Notes under the pieces: generated by a model
What the model was told of the DNA's origin: nothing
Seen by the model: only the letters and a program-made list of their open reading frames with translations
Database searches by the model: none
Translations under genes and position numbers: made by a program
Shown here: in pieces, positions 7,738 through 16,297 of the stretch
How positions within the stretch are numbered: the first letter of the stretch is position 1
How the letters are laid out: every line of letters begins with the position of its first letter
Assembly (NCBI RefSeq): GCF_015751765.1
Contig: NZ_JADOTX010000001.1
Location: 3,348,001 to 3,412,000, forward strand
Direction of reading: 5' to 3'
Source: Micromonospora ureilytica
GTDB lineage: Bacteria; Actinomycetota; Actinomycetes; Mycobacteriales; Micromonosporaceae
DNA length: 64,000 nucleotides

Positions 7738-9495
7738 TCAGTGGCAGAGCCGGTCGATCTCCTGCTGGAACCGGTCCATCGGGTTCGCCTCGGCGGGGCC
7801 GAGCAGGTAGGTCTTCAGGTCCCGGCGGGCCTCGGTCATCGGGTCGTCACCGGCCCGGGTGACCGTCACGATCTTCTCCAGCTCGCCGCAGTCCTTGGAG
7901 AGCAGGTACGCGGCCCGAGCCGTCGGGTACTCGCGGCGGAACTCGTCCTCGGACAGGCCGGCCGGGTTGGCCACCACGTACGGCCGCTGGCTCTGCACGA
8001 AGTCGGACACCACACTGGACACGTCGCTGATCAGCAGGTCGGTCTGGTTGAAGCAGTCGAACAGCGCCGGCGTGCGGCCGGTGACCACCAGGTGCGCGGT
8101 GCCGTCCAGCGAGGACGCGTCCGGGTTGCCGCCGGCGGCACGGATCGCCGTCAGGATCCGCTCGTGCACGGCCTTCGCCGCCTTGGACCGCGACCCGGTG
8201 AGCGGGTGCGGCTTGTAGATCAGGCGGACCCGGGGATTCGTGACGAGCAGCCCCTTGACGATCCGCTCACCCATCAGCACCAGCGAGGTGTGGTACGGGT
8301 CGTCGTCGAGCCAGCCCTCCCAGGTGGGCGCGTAGAGCACTGTGAACGGCCGGTCCACCGACTCGGCGCCGAAGGTGTGCACCCCGGCGAGCTGCGGCCG
8401 ACCGATCTCGACGATGTCCGAGTCGAGCACACCCACGCCGGCCCGCGCGTAGCGCTCCCGACCGGCCAGACCGGCGACCCAGACCTCGTCGTACACCTTG
8501 CTGTAGGGGTTGACGCTGGCCTGCTTGTCGCTGTCGCCGTGCCCGACGAAGACGTGCTTCGTACCCGGCTCGCGGAGCATGTGGATGTTCGCGCCGACGT
8601 TGGCGGCGTAGAGCGCCGCGCGGAGGCCGCCGAGGTCGAGGTTCATGAAGTCGACCCCGGCCGGTACGCAGATCACCGGCAGCCGGGTGTCGGCCAGCTC
8701 CAGGAATGCCTCCCGGCTGCGCATCAGTACCACCGCGCGCTGCTGCAGCGCCTCGGTCGGGGCGAGCCACATGTTCGCCTGGTAGACGTCCTTTGCCGGA
8801 CCGGCGAAGTAGAGCCCCACCTCCGGCCGGTAGTTGTCCAGCCAACGCTGGACCGCCGGCAGAAGCGGGCCCTGCCCCGCGCCCCGACCCCGGAGCCAGG
8901 TCAGCGCGATGATGGCGCCCACCAGACCGGTCGCCACCACCGCCACCGCGGCGGCCACGAAGAACGGCGTCGCGTCGTGCTGCACCGCGGCGGCCACGCC
9001 GGCCGGCACCAGCAGCAGGTTGAGCAGGGGCATCCGGTCGCCGGCGACCGCCGCCGCCCAGGCGGGCGGCTGGGGGGTGCTCGACAGTGGACCCAGCTCG
9101 ATGTTGCGCACCATGGCGGAGAGCGGGTTACGACGCTCGATCATGGTGGAGAACGCACCGGCGAAGACCGATACGACCCACACCGCGGCCGGCAGTACGA
9201 GCAGCAGGGTCAACTCGCCGCCGCTGAGCCGCACCTCGGCGACGACCAGCAACACGGCGGCGAGGTCCCGGGTCAGCTGTCGGTACGACCAGTGCAGGCC
9301 CACCTTCTCCAACAGCAGCTGGGACGGCGGTGACCAGCGGGCGACGGCGAACTCGCCGATGATGGCGGCCAACCCGGCGACGGCGAACAGGCCGATCCAA
9401 CCGAATACGCCGCCGACGAGCATGACCAGGTAGGCCAGTACCAGTAGCGCACTCTGGGCGGCCACTCCGAGGCGTCCTGTCAACGTGCCGAACAA
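7738..9495 (-). CDS. Membrane-anchored CDP-glycerol/ribitol phosphotransferase (TagF-like)
   Basis: The C-terminal half is a Glyphos_transf (TagF/TarL, PF04464) domain: FVGHGDSDKQASVNPYS, LYAPTWEGW, YKPHPLTGS and LLISDVSSVVSDF. These enzymes transfer polyol phosphate from CDP-glycerol or CDP-ribitol to a lipid-linked chain. The N-terminal ~210 residues hold about six hydrophobic segments, whereas classic TagF is only peripherally attached. A TTG at 9495 has GGGAG 8 bases upstream and is taken as the start. The in-frame GTG at 9546 would add 17 residues but has no ribosome-binding site. A second protein of the same architecture lies at 16298-17968. It probably builds a wall polymer with the exporter and cytidylyltransferase genes nearby. 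Confidence 0.85.
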   Translation of the reverse strand: MFGTLTGRLGVAAQSALLVLAYLVMLVGGVFGWIGLFAVAGLAAIIGEFAVARWSPPSQLLLEKVGLHWSYRQLTRDLAAVLLVVAEVRLSGGELTLLLVLPAAVWVVSVFAGAFSTMIERRNPLSAMVRNIELGPLSSTPQPPAWAAAVAGDRMPLLNLLLVPAGVAAAVQHDATPFFVAAAVAVVATGLVGAIIALTWLRGRGAGQGPLLPAVQRWLDNYRPEVGLYFAGPAKDVYQANMWLAPTEALQQRAVVLMRSREAFLELADTRLPVICVPAGVDFMNLDLGGLRAALYAANVGANIHMLREPGTKHVFVGHGDSDKQASVNPYSKVYDEVWVAGLAGRERYARAGVGVLDSDIVEIGRPQLAGVHTFGAESVDRPFTVLYAPTWEGWLDDDPYHTSLVLMGERIVKGLLVTNPRVRLIYKPHPLTGSRSKAAKAVHERILTAIRAAGGNPDASSLDGTAHLVVTGRTPALFDCFNQTDLLISDVSSVVSDFVQSQRPYVVANPAGLSEDEFRREYPTARAAYLLSKDCGELEKIVTVTRAGDDPMTEARRDLKTYLLGPAEANPMDRFQQEIDRLCH

Positions 9496-9546
9496 CGAAT
9501 TTCGCTCCCTACTAGATCGTTTACGGGCAGGGCCTGGATTCGTCAC

Positions 9547-9852
9547 GGCATTACCCGAGGAGGGCAGACTGAGGCGTGGCGCCCGGTTCGCCGCCCATCA
9601 CCCTGAGTGACTGCCGCAGAACTGGACAGCTGTCGACAGCCTGGCAGCCTCAACCCATGTCTGAACTCCCGCATGACAGCCCGCACGGCGGCGGCCGAAT
9701 CCCCTACGTGCCGTTCGCGCACCTATGACCTTAACGCGAGGGGACATCGGGATGCCGCTGAGGTATCAATGCCCTCTCCGGTTAGAAACTTCGCTACCCA
9801 TACGGTCCAGCGCGCTCCGTCACGCGTTGTGAACGGGCGTGGGCGCCAGGCC
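9547..9852. other. Intergenic region upstream of the TagF-like gene
   Basis: About 300 bases without a supportable gene lie between two leftward genes. The stretch from about 9650 to 9840 is visibly less GC-rich than the flanking coding DNA, as expected of a promoter region for the gene starting near 9495-9546. I could not identify a convincing -10/-35 pair, and no strong hairpin is present. Confidence 0.5.
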
Positions 9853-11952
9853 TCATCCGCGACGGAAGCAGGTCATCGCTCCCGGCCGCCCGCGAGTGGC
9901 GAACTGCTTGAAACCCAACTGCGGAGCCAGGTCCCGGGCCACCTGGTTACTCGTGTAGACACAGATCGTCGTGACATTGAGCCGCTCGATCGCTCCGGCC
10001 AGCTCAGGCACCGGCGCGAGCTCGGGCTTGCCGTTGGCGAGCGCGACCAACTTCAGCCGGTCCTGAGCGAACGGCGAGTCGATGCCATAGTCAGGCAGGT
10101 AGCGGTCGTTGGGGCTGACCACCCGCATCCTGCTGGTCACCATCGGAGCGGTGTGCATGAGGGTGGACGGAGCCAGCACCACGCCGTCGGGCCGATCGAG
10201 CCGGGTCATCCAGAAGACGATCGATTTGCGCTGCTGGGGCAGCTTCCAGACCGGCTGTTCGTGCACTGTCACATAGCTCTTCGGCGACCACATGGGCGTG
10301 CCGAAGAGGGCGAAGCTGGCGACCAGTGCCGCCGCGATCGCGGCGCTCCCGAACACCCGCAGGCGCGGCAGGTCGACGGTGCAGAGGATGCCGATCACCG
10401 CCGGGAGGGCGAACATCCACGGCATCCGCCAGAGCACGACGCCGATGCCGGTCAGGCTGTTGAGCGCCTCGAGGACACCGGGGAAGAGCAGCACGCTCAT
10501 CGCCAGTGTGCTGCCTGCGACGAGCAGTTGGGGCGTCCGCCGACGAGCGATCAGGGGACCGAGCCACAAGGCCAGGCCACCGATCACGCCGAGCACACCG
10601 AACAGGATTGTCCGCCGGTAGGTGACCTCGGCGTCGTAGAAGGCCGCGGCGGCATTCTCGGTGATCGGACCGGCGTTGAGCCGCGACCAGATCGTCGCGC
10701 CGATGGGGTAGACCAGCGCCGCCGCCCCAGCCAGGATCGCGTCCCGCCACCGGCCGACCAGCATCATCGCGAACACCGCGCCGCCGACCAGCAGCGGAAG
10801 GACGATGGCGGAGGTGGTGGAGAGGCCGGTGGCCACGATGGAGAGCGCTGCGACGAGTATCAGCGCTCGGCGGGACCGCGAGTCGAACCACTCGGTCAGG
10901 TAGACCCACATCAGCGGAACGACTGCCGCCACGAACATGGTCTTGCCCTGGTGCAGCCTGGTCAGGTGGAAGGTGCCGAGGGCAGCGTCCTCGCCGGCGA
11001 CCAGGTAGAGGTAGGCCACAGCGACAGTGAAGGCGAGCACGGCCCGGCGCGGCGCCCAGCGCTGCACCAGCCGCCACAGGGCCAGCACCGCCACGACAGA
11101 CATGACCGGCGTCACGATGTACCACGTGGCGGAGGCGGCGTGCAGGTTGAAGACGTGGGCAAAGGCGCCGTAGAAGACCTCGATCGAGGGCACTGGCGGC
11201 TGGGAGTTCATCGCGGGTGCGACGCCGTCGGTGAACAGGAAATCCCGCAGTGGCACCTCGTCGCGTTCCGCCACCCAGACCGACTTACCGAGGAAGAAGG
11301 CGTCGTCGACGGAGTTGCGGGCGAAGAAGAGCCCCGAGATTGCGGCCAGGACGGCAACGATCAGGGCGTACGCCGACGAGAGCGGGGTCGCGGCGGCCGC
11401 CGGGGCGTCGCCGGCCGGGGTTGCGAGCCAGCGACGCCGGACGAGGAACATGGCCCCCGCCGCGGCGAGAGCGCCGAAGCCACCCGGGATCCACCACGGG
11501 ATTCCTTCCCCGACGCCGTCGTCGACCGTGGTCAGCCCCGCCGTGACTGCGGCGACCGTGCCCGCGCCGAGCACCAGGGCGAGCAGAGGACGCGGATACG
11601 CCGGGGCGGCGCCCTCGACGGCCTCACGAACACGACCCGCGGCGGCCGACGCACGGCCCCGGCGGCGCCACCACAGCGAACCGCCGAGCGCTACCAGGCA
11701 GCCGCCGATCCAGATCAGGAACGTCGTCGACGGCGCCAGGCCGAACAGGAAGGCCAGGTGATAGAGAACGGTCCAGAGCGCGAACGCCACCACGGCGCCA
11801 TCGGTAAGCAGCACCGGTGCGGCCGCGACCAGCGCGCGGACCCGGGCTGCCGGGGCCCGGCCGGAGCCGTCGGGGGGCTGGGGAGCCTGGTCGGACCTCG
11901 GTGCTGGGTCCGAACCGGTGGGCGCGACGGCGATGCTGTCGACGTTGGCCAC
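9853..11952 (-). CDS. Large polytopic membrane protein, GT-C-like (DUF6077-like)
   Basis: The 699-residue product has about 12-14 hydrophobic segments after a 40-residue cytoplasmic, Pro-rich N-terminus, and a soluble C-terminal domain of roughly 130 residues. The loop NSVDDAFFLGKSVWVAERDE, with its adjacent Asp pair, sits where GT-C transferases carry their catalytic acid. The overall look is that of actinobacterial membrane proteins annotated DUF6077. The GTG at 11952 follows GAGAAGGA with suitable spacing. Its position between a TagF-like gene and the exporter operon suggests a role in surface glycan assembly, perhaps adding sugar from a polyprenyl carrier. That role is inferred. Confidence 0.6.
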   Translation of the reverse strand: MANVDSIAVAPTGSDPAPRSDQAPQPPDGSGRAPAARVRALVAAAPVLLTDGAVVAFALWTVLYHLAFLFGLAPSTTFLIWIGGCLVALGGSLWWRRRGRASAAAGRVREAVEGAAPAYPRPLLALVLGAGTVAAVTAGLTTVDDGVGEGIPWWIPGGFGALAAAGAMFLVRRRWLATPAGDAPAAAATPLSSAYALIVAVLAAISGLFFARNSVDDAFFLGKSVWVAERDEVPLRDFLFTDGVAPAMNSQPPVPSIEVFYGAFAHVFNLHAASATWYIVTPVMSVVAVLALWRLVQRWAPRRAVLAFTVAVAYLYLVAGEDAALGTFHLTRLHQGKTMFVAAVVPLMWVYLTEWFDSRSRRALILVAALSIVATGLSTTSAIVLPLLVGGAVFAMMLVGRWRDAILAGAAALVYPIGATIWSRLNAGPITENAAAAFYDAEVTYRRTILFGVLGVIGGLALWLGPLIARRRTPQLLVAGSTLAMSVLLFPGVLEALNSLTGIGVVLWRMPWMFALPAVIGILCTVDLPRLRVFGSAAIAAALVASFALFGTPMWSPKSYVTVHEQPVWKLPQQRKSIVFWMTRLDRPDGVVLAPSTLMHTAPMVTSRMRVVSPNDRYLPDYGIDSPFAQDRLKLVALANGKPELAPVPELAGAIERLNVTTICVYTSNQVARDLAPQLGFKQFATRGRPGAMTCFRRG

Positions 11953-12076
11953 GGGTGTCCTTCTCGTCTGGGGAGCAGGGCGGGCTTCGGCACGGTGACG
12001 GCCGGGTGTCAATGGGGCAGCGTAGCGGAGACCGGTAGCTGAACCGTTTTGCGTCTGGCGGGTGTCGCCGGCGTGG

Positions 12077-12715
12077 TCAGCCCGAGATCGGAGCCGCCCG
12101 GGGACGGGGCAGGACGCTGTCGGCGCCGAGCCCGGCCGCCACGGATTCGACCAGGTTGTCGAGGTAACCGTCGGTGAGCGGGAGACGGGCGATGGCGAGC
12201 CGCCAGTAGAGCGGACCCACGACGAGGTCGATGGCGGCGTCCAGCTCGGTGTCGGCGGGCAGTTCGCCACGCTGCACGGCACGGGTCACCAGGCGACCGC
12301 CGATCTCCTGCTGCCGGGCATGCAGCACCTGACGCAGGGTGGAGTCGATGCTGGGGTTGCGGGCGGCCTCGGCCAGCAGGTCCGGGATGATCTGCGACGC
12401 CAGTGGGTGCCGGAGCGCGTGCGCCACCGCCTGGAAAAGCAACGCGAGATCACCGCGCAGCGTGCCGGTGTCCAGGGCGGGGAGCTTGCCGTGTGCCGCG
12501 GCGGCGACCATCTCCAGCACCAGGTCGAGCTTCGAGCTCCACCGTCGGTAGACCGCCGTCTTGCTGACGCCGGCCCGCCGGGCCACCGCCTCGATGGAGA
12601 GCCGGCCGTAGCCGACCGCGGCGAGTTCCTGCATCAGCGCGCGGCGGATCGCCGTGGTGATCTCGTCCCGCAGCACTGCGGCGCCGGCCGGCGCCCGCCT
12701 CTTTTCGGTAGTCAT
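12077..12715 (-). CDS. TetR-family transcriptional regulator
   Basis: This is a 212-residue regulator. The N-terminal helix-turn-helix is clear (GYGRLSIEAVARRAGVSKTAVYRRWSSK, residues ~36-63), with the usual preceding helix. The C-terminal ~140 residues form the helical ligand-binding and dimerisation domain of the AcrR-like group. It is divergent from the ABC exporter operon across a 180-base gap that holds an inverted repeat (12753-12773). It may therefore repress itself and the exporter. The ligand is unknown. Confidence 0.93.
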   Translation of the reverse strand: MTTEKRRAPAGAAVLRDEITTAIRRALMQELAAVGYGRLSIEAVARRAGVSKTAVYRRWSSKLDLVLEMVAAAAHGKLPALDTGTLRGDLALLFQAVAHALRHPLASQIIPDLLAEAARNPSIDSTLRQVLHARQQEIGGRLVTRAVQRGELPADTELDAAIDLVVGPLYWRLAIARLPLTDGYLDNLVESVAAGLGADSVLPRPRAAPISG

Positions 12716-12752
12716 CGAGGGCTCTTATCGCAGGTCACGCCGGCTAGCGTAG

Positions 12753-12773
12753 CGCAACGACGGTACGGTTGCG
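12753..12773. promoter_or_regulatory. Candidate TetR operator (inverted repeat)
   Basis: Half-sites CGCAAC and GTTGCG are separated by 9 bases, about 38 bases upstream of the TetR start codon and 123 bases upstream of the exporter permease gene. A TAGCGT just before it, in GGCTAGCGTAGC, resembles an actinobacterial -10 element. Size and position fit a TetR-type autoregulatory site, but binding is not shown. Confidence 0.5.
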
Positions 12774-12895
12774 TCCCGACGTGTTTCGGACTACTGTCCT
12801 CGCAGCGACGAGGCGGCGCCCCGCGCAAATTTCCCACTAGGATTCGATCGTCGCGAGCAACCCCCGTCTGCACGAAAGATCGGAGCGCCATTTCC

Positions 12896-13789
12896 ATGGC
12901 CACCACCGCGCTGGTCGACCCCGCCACGGGCCTGACCCAGGCGCAGCTGGCCGCTCGGCACGGGCTACGGGTCGCCGGTGAGCGACCCAGCCTCGTCGAG
13001 TACAGCCGCCGACTATGGGCCTACCGGCACTTCATCGCCGCGTACGCCAACGCCAAGCTCGTCGCCTCGTACAGCAACGCCAAGCTGGGTCAACTCTGGC
13101 AGGTGCTCACCCCGCTGACCAACGCGGCGGTCTACTACCTGATCTTCGGGGTGGTGCTCGCACAGAACAGCATCCCGAACTTCATCGCGTACCTGACCAC
13201 AGGGTTGTTCATCTTCAACTTCACCCAGAGCGCGGTCCTGGCCGGCACCCAGTCGATCAGCAGCAACCTGGGGCTGATCCGGGCGCTGCACTTCCCCCGG
13301 GCCAGCCTGCCGCTGTCCACCACGATCACCCAGTTCCAGCAACTGCTGGCCTCGATGGTGGTGCTGATCGGCATCGTTCTGGTCACCGGCGAGCCACTCA
13401 CCTGGGAGTGGTTGCTGCTGGTGCCGGCGCTGCTGCTGCAGGCGGTGTTCAACGCCGGTGTGGTGCTGCTGGTGGCCCGGCTGGGCGCCAAGTCGAGCGA
13501 CCTGAAGCAGGTCATGCCGTTCATCATGCGGACCTGGATGTACGGCTCCGGCGTCCTCTACAGCGTCAGCCTCTTCGACCGGCTGCCCGGCTGGGCGACG
13601 ACGCTGGTGCAGTACAACCCCCTCCTGGTCTACATCGAGCTGGCGCGGTACACGCTGCTCGAGGAGGCACCGCTGCTCAACGAGTCGCTGACCCAGCTCT
13701 GGCTGGTCGGCGCCGGTTGGGCGCTGGTGGCCGGCATCGGCGGTTTCATCTACTTCTGGCGCGGCGAACAGGAGTACGGCCGTGGTTGA
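12896..13789 (+). CDS. ABC-2 type polysaccharide/teichoic-acid exporter permease (TagG/Wzm-like)
   Basis: The 297-residue protein has an N-terminal amphipathic region (YSRRLWAYRHFIAAYANAKL) and six predicted membrane helices. Stretches such as NAKLGQLWQVLTPLTNAAVY and the C-terminal WRGEQEYGRG are typical of TagG/Wzm/RfbD permeases. With the ATPase encoded immediately downstream it should flip a lipid-linked wall polymer to the outer face of the membrane. The ATG lies 12 bases after GGAG. The ATPase gene overlaps its end by 8 bases, so the two are translationally coupled. Confidence 0.9.
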   Translation: MATTALVDPATGLTQAQLAARHGLRVAGERPSLVEYSRRLWAYRHFIAAYANAKLVASYSNAKLGQLWQVLTPLTNAAVYYLIFGVVLAQNSIPNFIAYLTTGLFIFNFTQSAVLAGTQSISSNLGLIRALHFPRASLPLSTTITQFQQLLASMVVLIGIVLVTGEPLTWEWLLLVPALLLQAVFNAGVVLLVARLGAKSSDLKQVMPFIMRTWMYGSGVLYSVSLFDRLPGWATTLVQYNPLLVYIELARYTLLEEAPLLNESLTQLWLVGAGWALVAGIGGFIYFWRGEQEYGRG

Positions 13790-14600
13790 GCACTTCGACG
13801 CCCCCATCGAGGCGAGCGCGACGATGACCCGGACCCAGGAGCGCATCCCGACAGTGGTCGTGGACGACGCGCACATCATCTACCGGGTGCACCAGGGCGC
13901 GGCCGGTGGCACCACGCCGGTGGCGGCGCTGCGCCGGCTGGTCAAGCGCACCCACGCGCCGAACGTCCGGGAGGTGCACGCGGTCAAGGGCATCTCCTTC
14001 ACCGCGTACCGGGGCGAGGCGATCGGGCTGATCGGCAGCAACGGCTCCGGCAAGTCCACCATCCTGCGGGCCATCGCCGGCCTGCTGCCGGTCAACCGGG
14101 GCGCCATCCACACCCAGGGGCAGCCGTCGCTGCTGGGCGTCAACGCCGCCCTGCTCAACGACCTCTCCGGGGAGCGCAACGTCGTTCTCGGGTGCCTGGC
14201 AATGGGCATGCACCCCGATGACGTGGCCAAGCAGGCCGCGGGGATCATCGACTTCTCCGGGATCAACGAGCGGGGTGACTTCGCCAGCCTGCCGATGCGG
14301 ACGTACTCGTCCGGCATGGCGGCCCGGCTGCGGTTCTCCATCGCCGCCGCCAAGAAGCACGACGTGCTGCTCATCGACGAGGCGCTCGCCACCGGCGACA
14401 AGGGCTTCCGCAGGCGCAGCGAGCAGCGGGTGCGGGAGCTGCGGGAGGGCGCGGGGACGGTGTTCCTGGTCAGCCACCAGCTCTCCTCGGTACGCGACAC
14501 CTGCGAACGGACGATCTGGCTGGAATCGGGCGTCATCCGAATGGACGGCCCCACCGACGAGGTCATCCGGGCGTACGAGGCGTACGCGAACAGCAAGTAG
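13782..14600 (+). CDS. ABC exporter ATPase (TagH/Wzt-like)
   Basis: The product is a 272-residue ATPase. The Walker A motif GSNGSGKST is at about residues 85-93, the signature is YSSGM near 177, Walker B is VLLIDEAL near 197, and the switch His is in LVSHQLSS. An N-terminal extension of about 40 residues before the first strand, and the lack of a C-terminal polymer-binding domain, resemble TagH more than long Wzt proteins. The GTG overlaps the permease stop codon, with AGGAG upstream. A GC-rich hairpin terminates the unit downstream. It should power export of the polyol-phosphate-type polymer made by the neighbouring TagF-like enzymes. Confidence 0.92.
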   Translation: MVEHFDAPIEASATMTRTQERIPTVVVDDAHIIYRVHQGAAGGTTPVAALRRLVKRTHAPNVREVHAVKGISFTAYRGEAIGLIGSNGSGKSTILRAIAGLLPVNRGAIHTQGQPSLLGVNAALLNDLSGERNVVLGCLAMGMHPDDVAKQAAGIIDFSGINERGDFASLPMRTYSSGMAARLRFSIAAAKKHDVLLIDEALATGDKGFRRRSEQRVRELREGAGTVFLVSHQLSSVRDTCERTIWLESGVIRMDGPTDEVIRAYEAYANSK

Positions 14601-14637
14601 AGTTCCGTCGAACGTCCGGCATCGACATGGCACCCGA

Positions 14638-14671
14638 GGACCGCGTCGCCCGCGTTGGGGCGGCGCGGTCC
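14638..14671 (+). terminator. Hairpin terminator after the exporter operon
   Basis: Arms at 14638-14651 and 14658-14671 pair over 14 positions with one mismatch and a 6-base loop, 38 bases after the ATPase stop codon. There is no U-tract. It separates the exporter operon from the cytidylyltransferase/SDR gene, which then likely has its own promoter. Confidence 0.7.
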
Positions 14672-14746
14672 GCGCGTTAAGGTTCATTCCGTCGCCGCTC
14701 GGGCGGAACCTTCCGTTAACGCATCCCTGAGAGTGAGGATCCGGCA

Positions 14747-16264
14747 ATGACGCAGGACCAGACCACTGGCCCGGACGCCGAAGCGGAGACCCCGACGCCA
14801 TGGCGGCCCTCGCGGACAGTGGCGGTGGTTCTGGCCGGAGGCACCGGGACGCGGCTGGGTCTCGGCATCCCGAAGCAGCTGCTGAAGATCGCCGGTAAGC
14901 CGATCATCGAGCACACCCTGGCGGTCTTCGAGACGGCACCGGAGATCGACGAGATCATCGTGCTGATGGCCACCGGCCACGTCGAGGACGCCCGGCAGAT
15001 CGTCGAGAAGGCCGGCCTGCGCAAAGTCACCAAGGTGATCGAGGGCGGTGACACCCGCAACGCCACCACCCGGATCGCTCTGGACGCGGTCGGCCCCGAA
15101 GACTGCAACATCCTCTTCCACGACGCGGTGCGCCCGCTACTCAGCGGCCGGATCGTGCGTGAGTGCGTCAACGCGCTCTGGAGCTACGACGCCGTCGACG
15201 TGGCCATCCCCTCCGCGGACACGATCATCCAGGTCGACGACAACGACTGCATCACCGACATCCCGGTGCGCTCCCGGCTGCGCCGGGGCCAGACCCCGCA
15301 GGCGTTCCGCTCCCCCACGATCCGTGCCGCGTACCGGATCGCCGAGGACGACAGGGACTTCGCCGCCACCGACGACTGCGGCGTGGTGCTGCGTTACCTC
15401 CCCGGCACCCCGATCAAGGTGATCGACGGTTCGGACGAGAACATCAAGGTCACCCACCCGGTCGACGTGCACCTGGCGGACAAGCTCTTCCAGCTCGCCG
15501 CGGCGCAGGCGCCCCGGCTGACCGACCACCGCAGCTACAGCGAGGAGCTGACCGGCCGCACCATCGTGGTGTTCGGCGGCAGCTACGGCATCGGCCACGA
15601 GTTGACCGAGCTGGCCCGACGCTACGGCGCCCAGGTCTTCCCGTTCAGCCGTTCCAGCACCGGCACCCACGTGGAGCGGGCCGAGGACGTCGAGGCCGCG
15701 CTGACCACCGCCTTCGAGGCCACCGGCCGGATCGACCACGTGGTGGTCACCGCCGGCATCCTGGAGAAGGGCGCCCTCGCCGAGATGGACGAGGAGACCA
15801 TGGACCGGCTGCTCCAGGTCAACTTCGTCGGCCCGGTGACCATCGCCCGCCAGTCCCTGCCCTACCTCCAGCAGACCAAGGGCCAGCTGCTGCTCTACAC
15901 CTCCAGCTCCTACACCCGGGGCCGGGCCCGCTACGCGCTCTACTCGGCCACCAAGGCCGCCCTGGTCAACCTCACCCAGGCGCTCGCCGACGAGTGGGCC
16001 GACGTCGGCGTCCGCGTCAACTGCATCAACCCGGAGCGCACCGCCACCCCGATGCGGACGCGGGCCTTCGGCGAGGAGCCGGAGCACACCCTGCTCGCCG
16101 CGGAGGCCGTCGCCCAGTCGTCGCTGGACGTGCTGATCTCCGACCTGACCGGTCAGGTGATCGACGTACGCCGGGCGCCCGGTGACGGGCCCACGCCGAG
16201 CGTGCCGACCCAGGCCGGGTCGGGTCGGGTCGAGGCACCGGCCGGCGCGACGTCCACGAACTGA
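14747..16264 (+). CDS. Bifunctional cytidylyltransferase/short-chain reductase (CDP-ribitol synthase type)
   Basis: Two domains are fused in 505 residues. Residues ~22-250 are an IspD/TarI-type cytidylyltransferase (VVLAGGTGTRLGLGIPKQLL, HDAVRPLL, RRGQTPQAFR). Residues ~265-490 are an SDR with a GGSYGIG nucleotide loop and a YSATKAALVNL catalytic Tyr-Lys. The same order is known from Haemophilus Bcs1, which makes CDP-ribitol from ribulose 5-phosphate and CTP; Gram-positive TarI and TarJ do this as separate proteins. The ATG is preceded by GAGTGAGGA. It presumably supplies the CDP-polyol used by the TagF-like enzyme immediately downstream. The exact polyol is inferred. Confidence 0.85.
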   Translation: MTQDQTTGPDAEAETPTPWRPSRTVAVVLAGGTGTRLGLGIPKQLLKIAGKPIIEHTLAVFETAPEIDEIIVLMATGHVEDARQIVEKAGLRKVTKVIEGGDTRNATTRIALDAVGPEDCNILFHDAVRPLLSGRIVRECVNALWSYDAVDVAIPSADTIIQVDDNDCITDIPVRSRLRRGQTPQAFRSPTIRAAYRIAEDDRDFAATDDCGVVLRYLPGTPIKVIDGSDENIKVTHPVDVHLADKLFQLAAAQAPRLTDHRSYSEELTGRTIVVFGGSYGIGHELTELARRYGAQVFPFSRSSTGTHVERAEDVEAALTTAFEATGRIDHVVVTAGILEKGALAEMDEETMDRLLQVNFVGPVTIARQSLPYLQQTKGQLLLYTSSSYTRGRARYALYSATKAALVNLTQALADEWADVGVRVNCINPERTATPMRTRAFGEEPEHTLLAAEAVAQSSLDVLISDLTGQVIDVRRAPGDGPTPSVPTQAGSGRVEAPAGATSTN

Positions 16265-16297
16265 CGCCGACGGCTGCGGAACCACGAACGGAGCGAC

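Noticed and set aside
9607..12042. An 811-residue plus-strand frame
   Set aside because: Antisense to the DUF6077-like membrane protein; rich in Gln, His, Arg and Gly with no domain.
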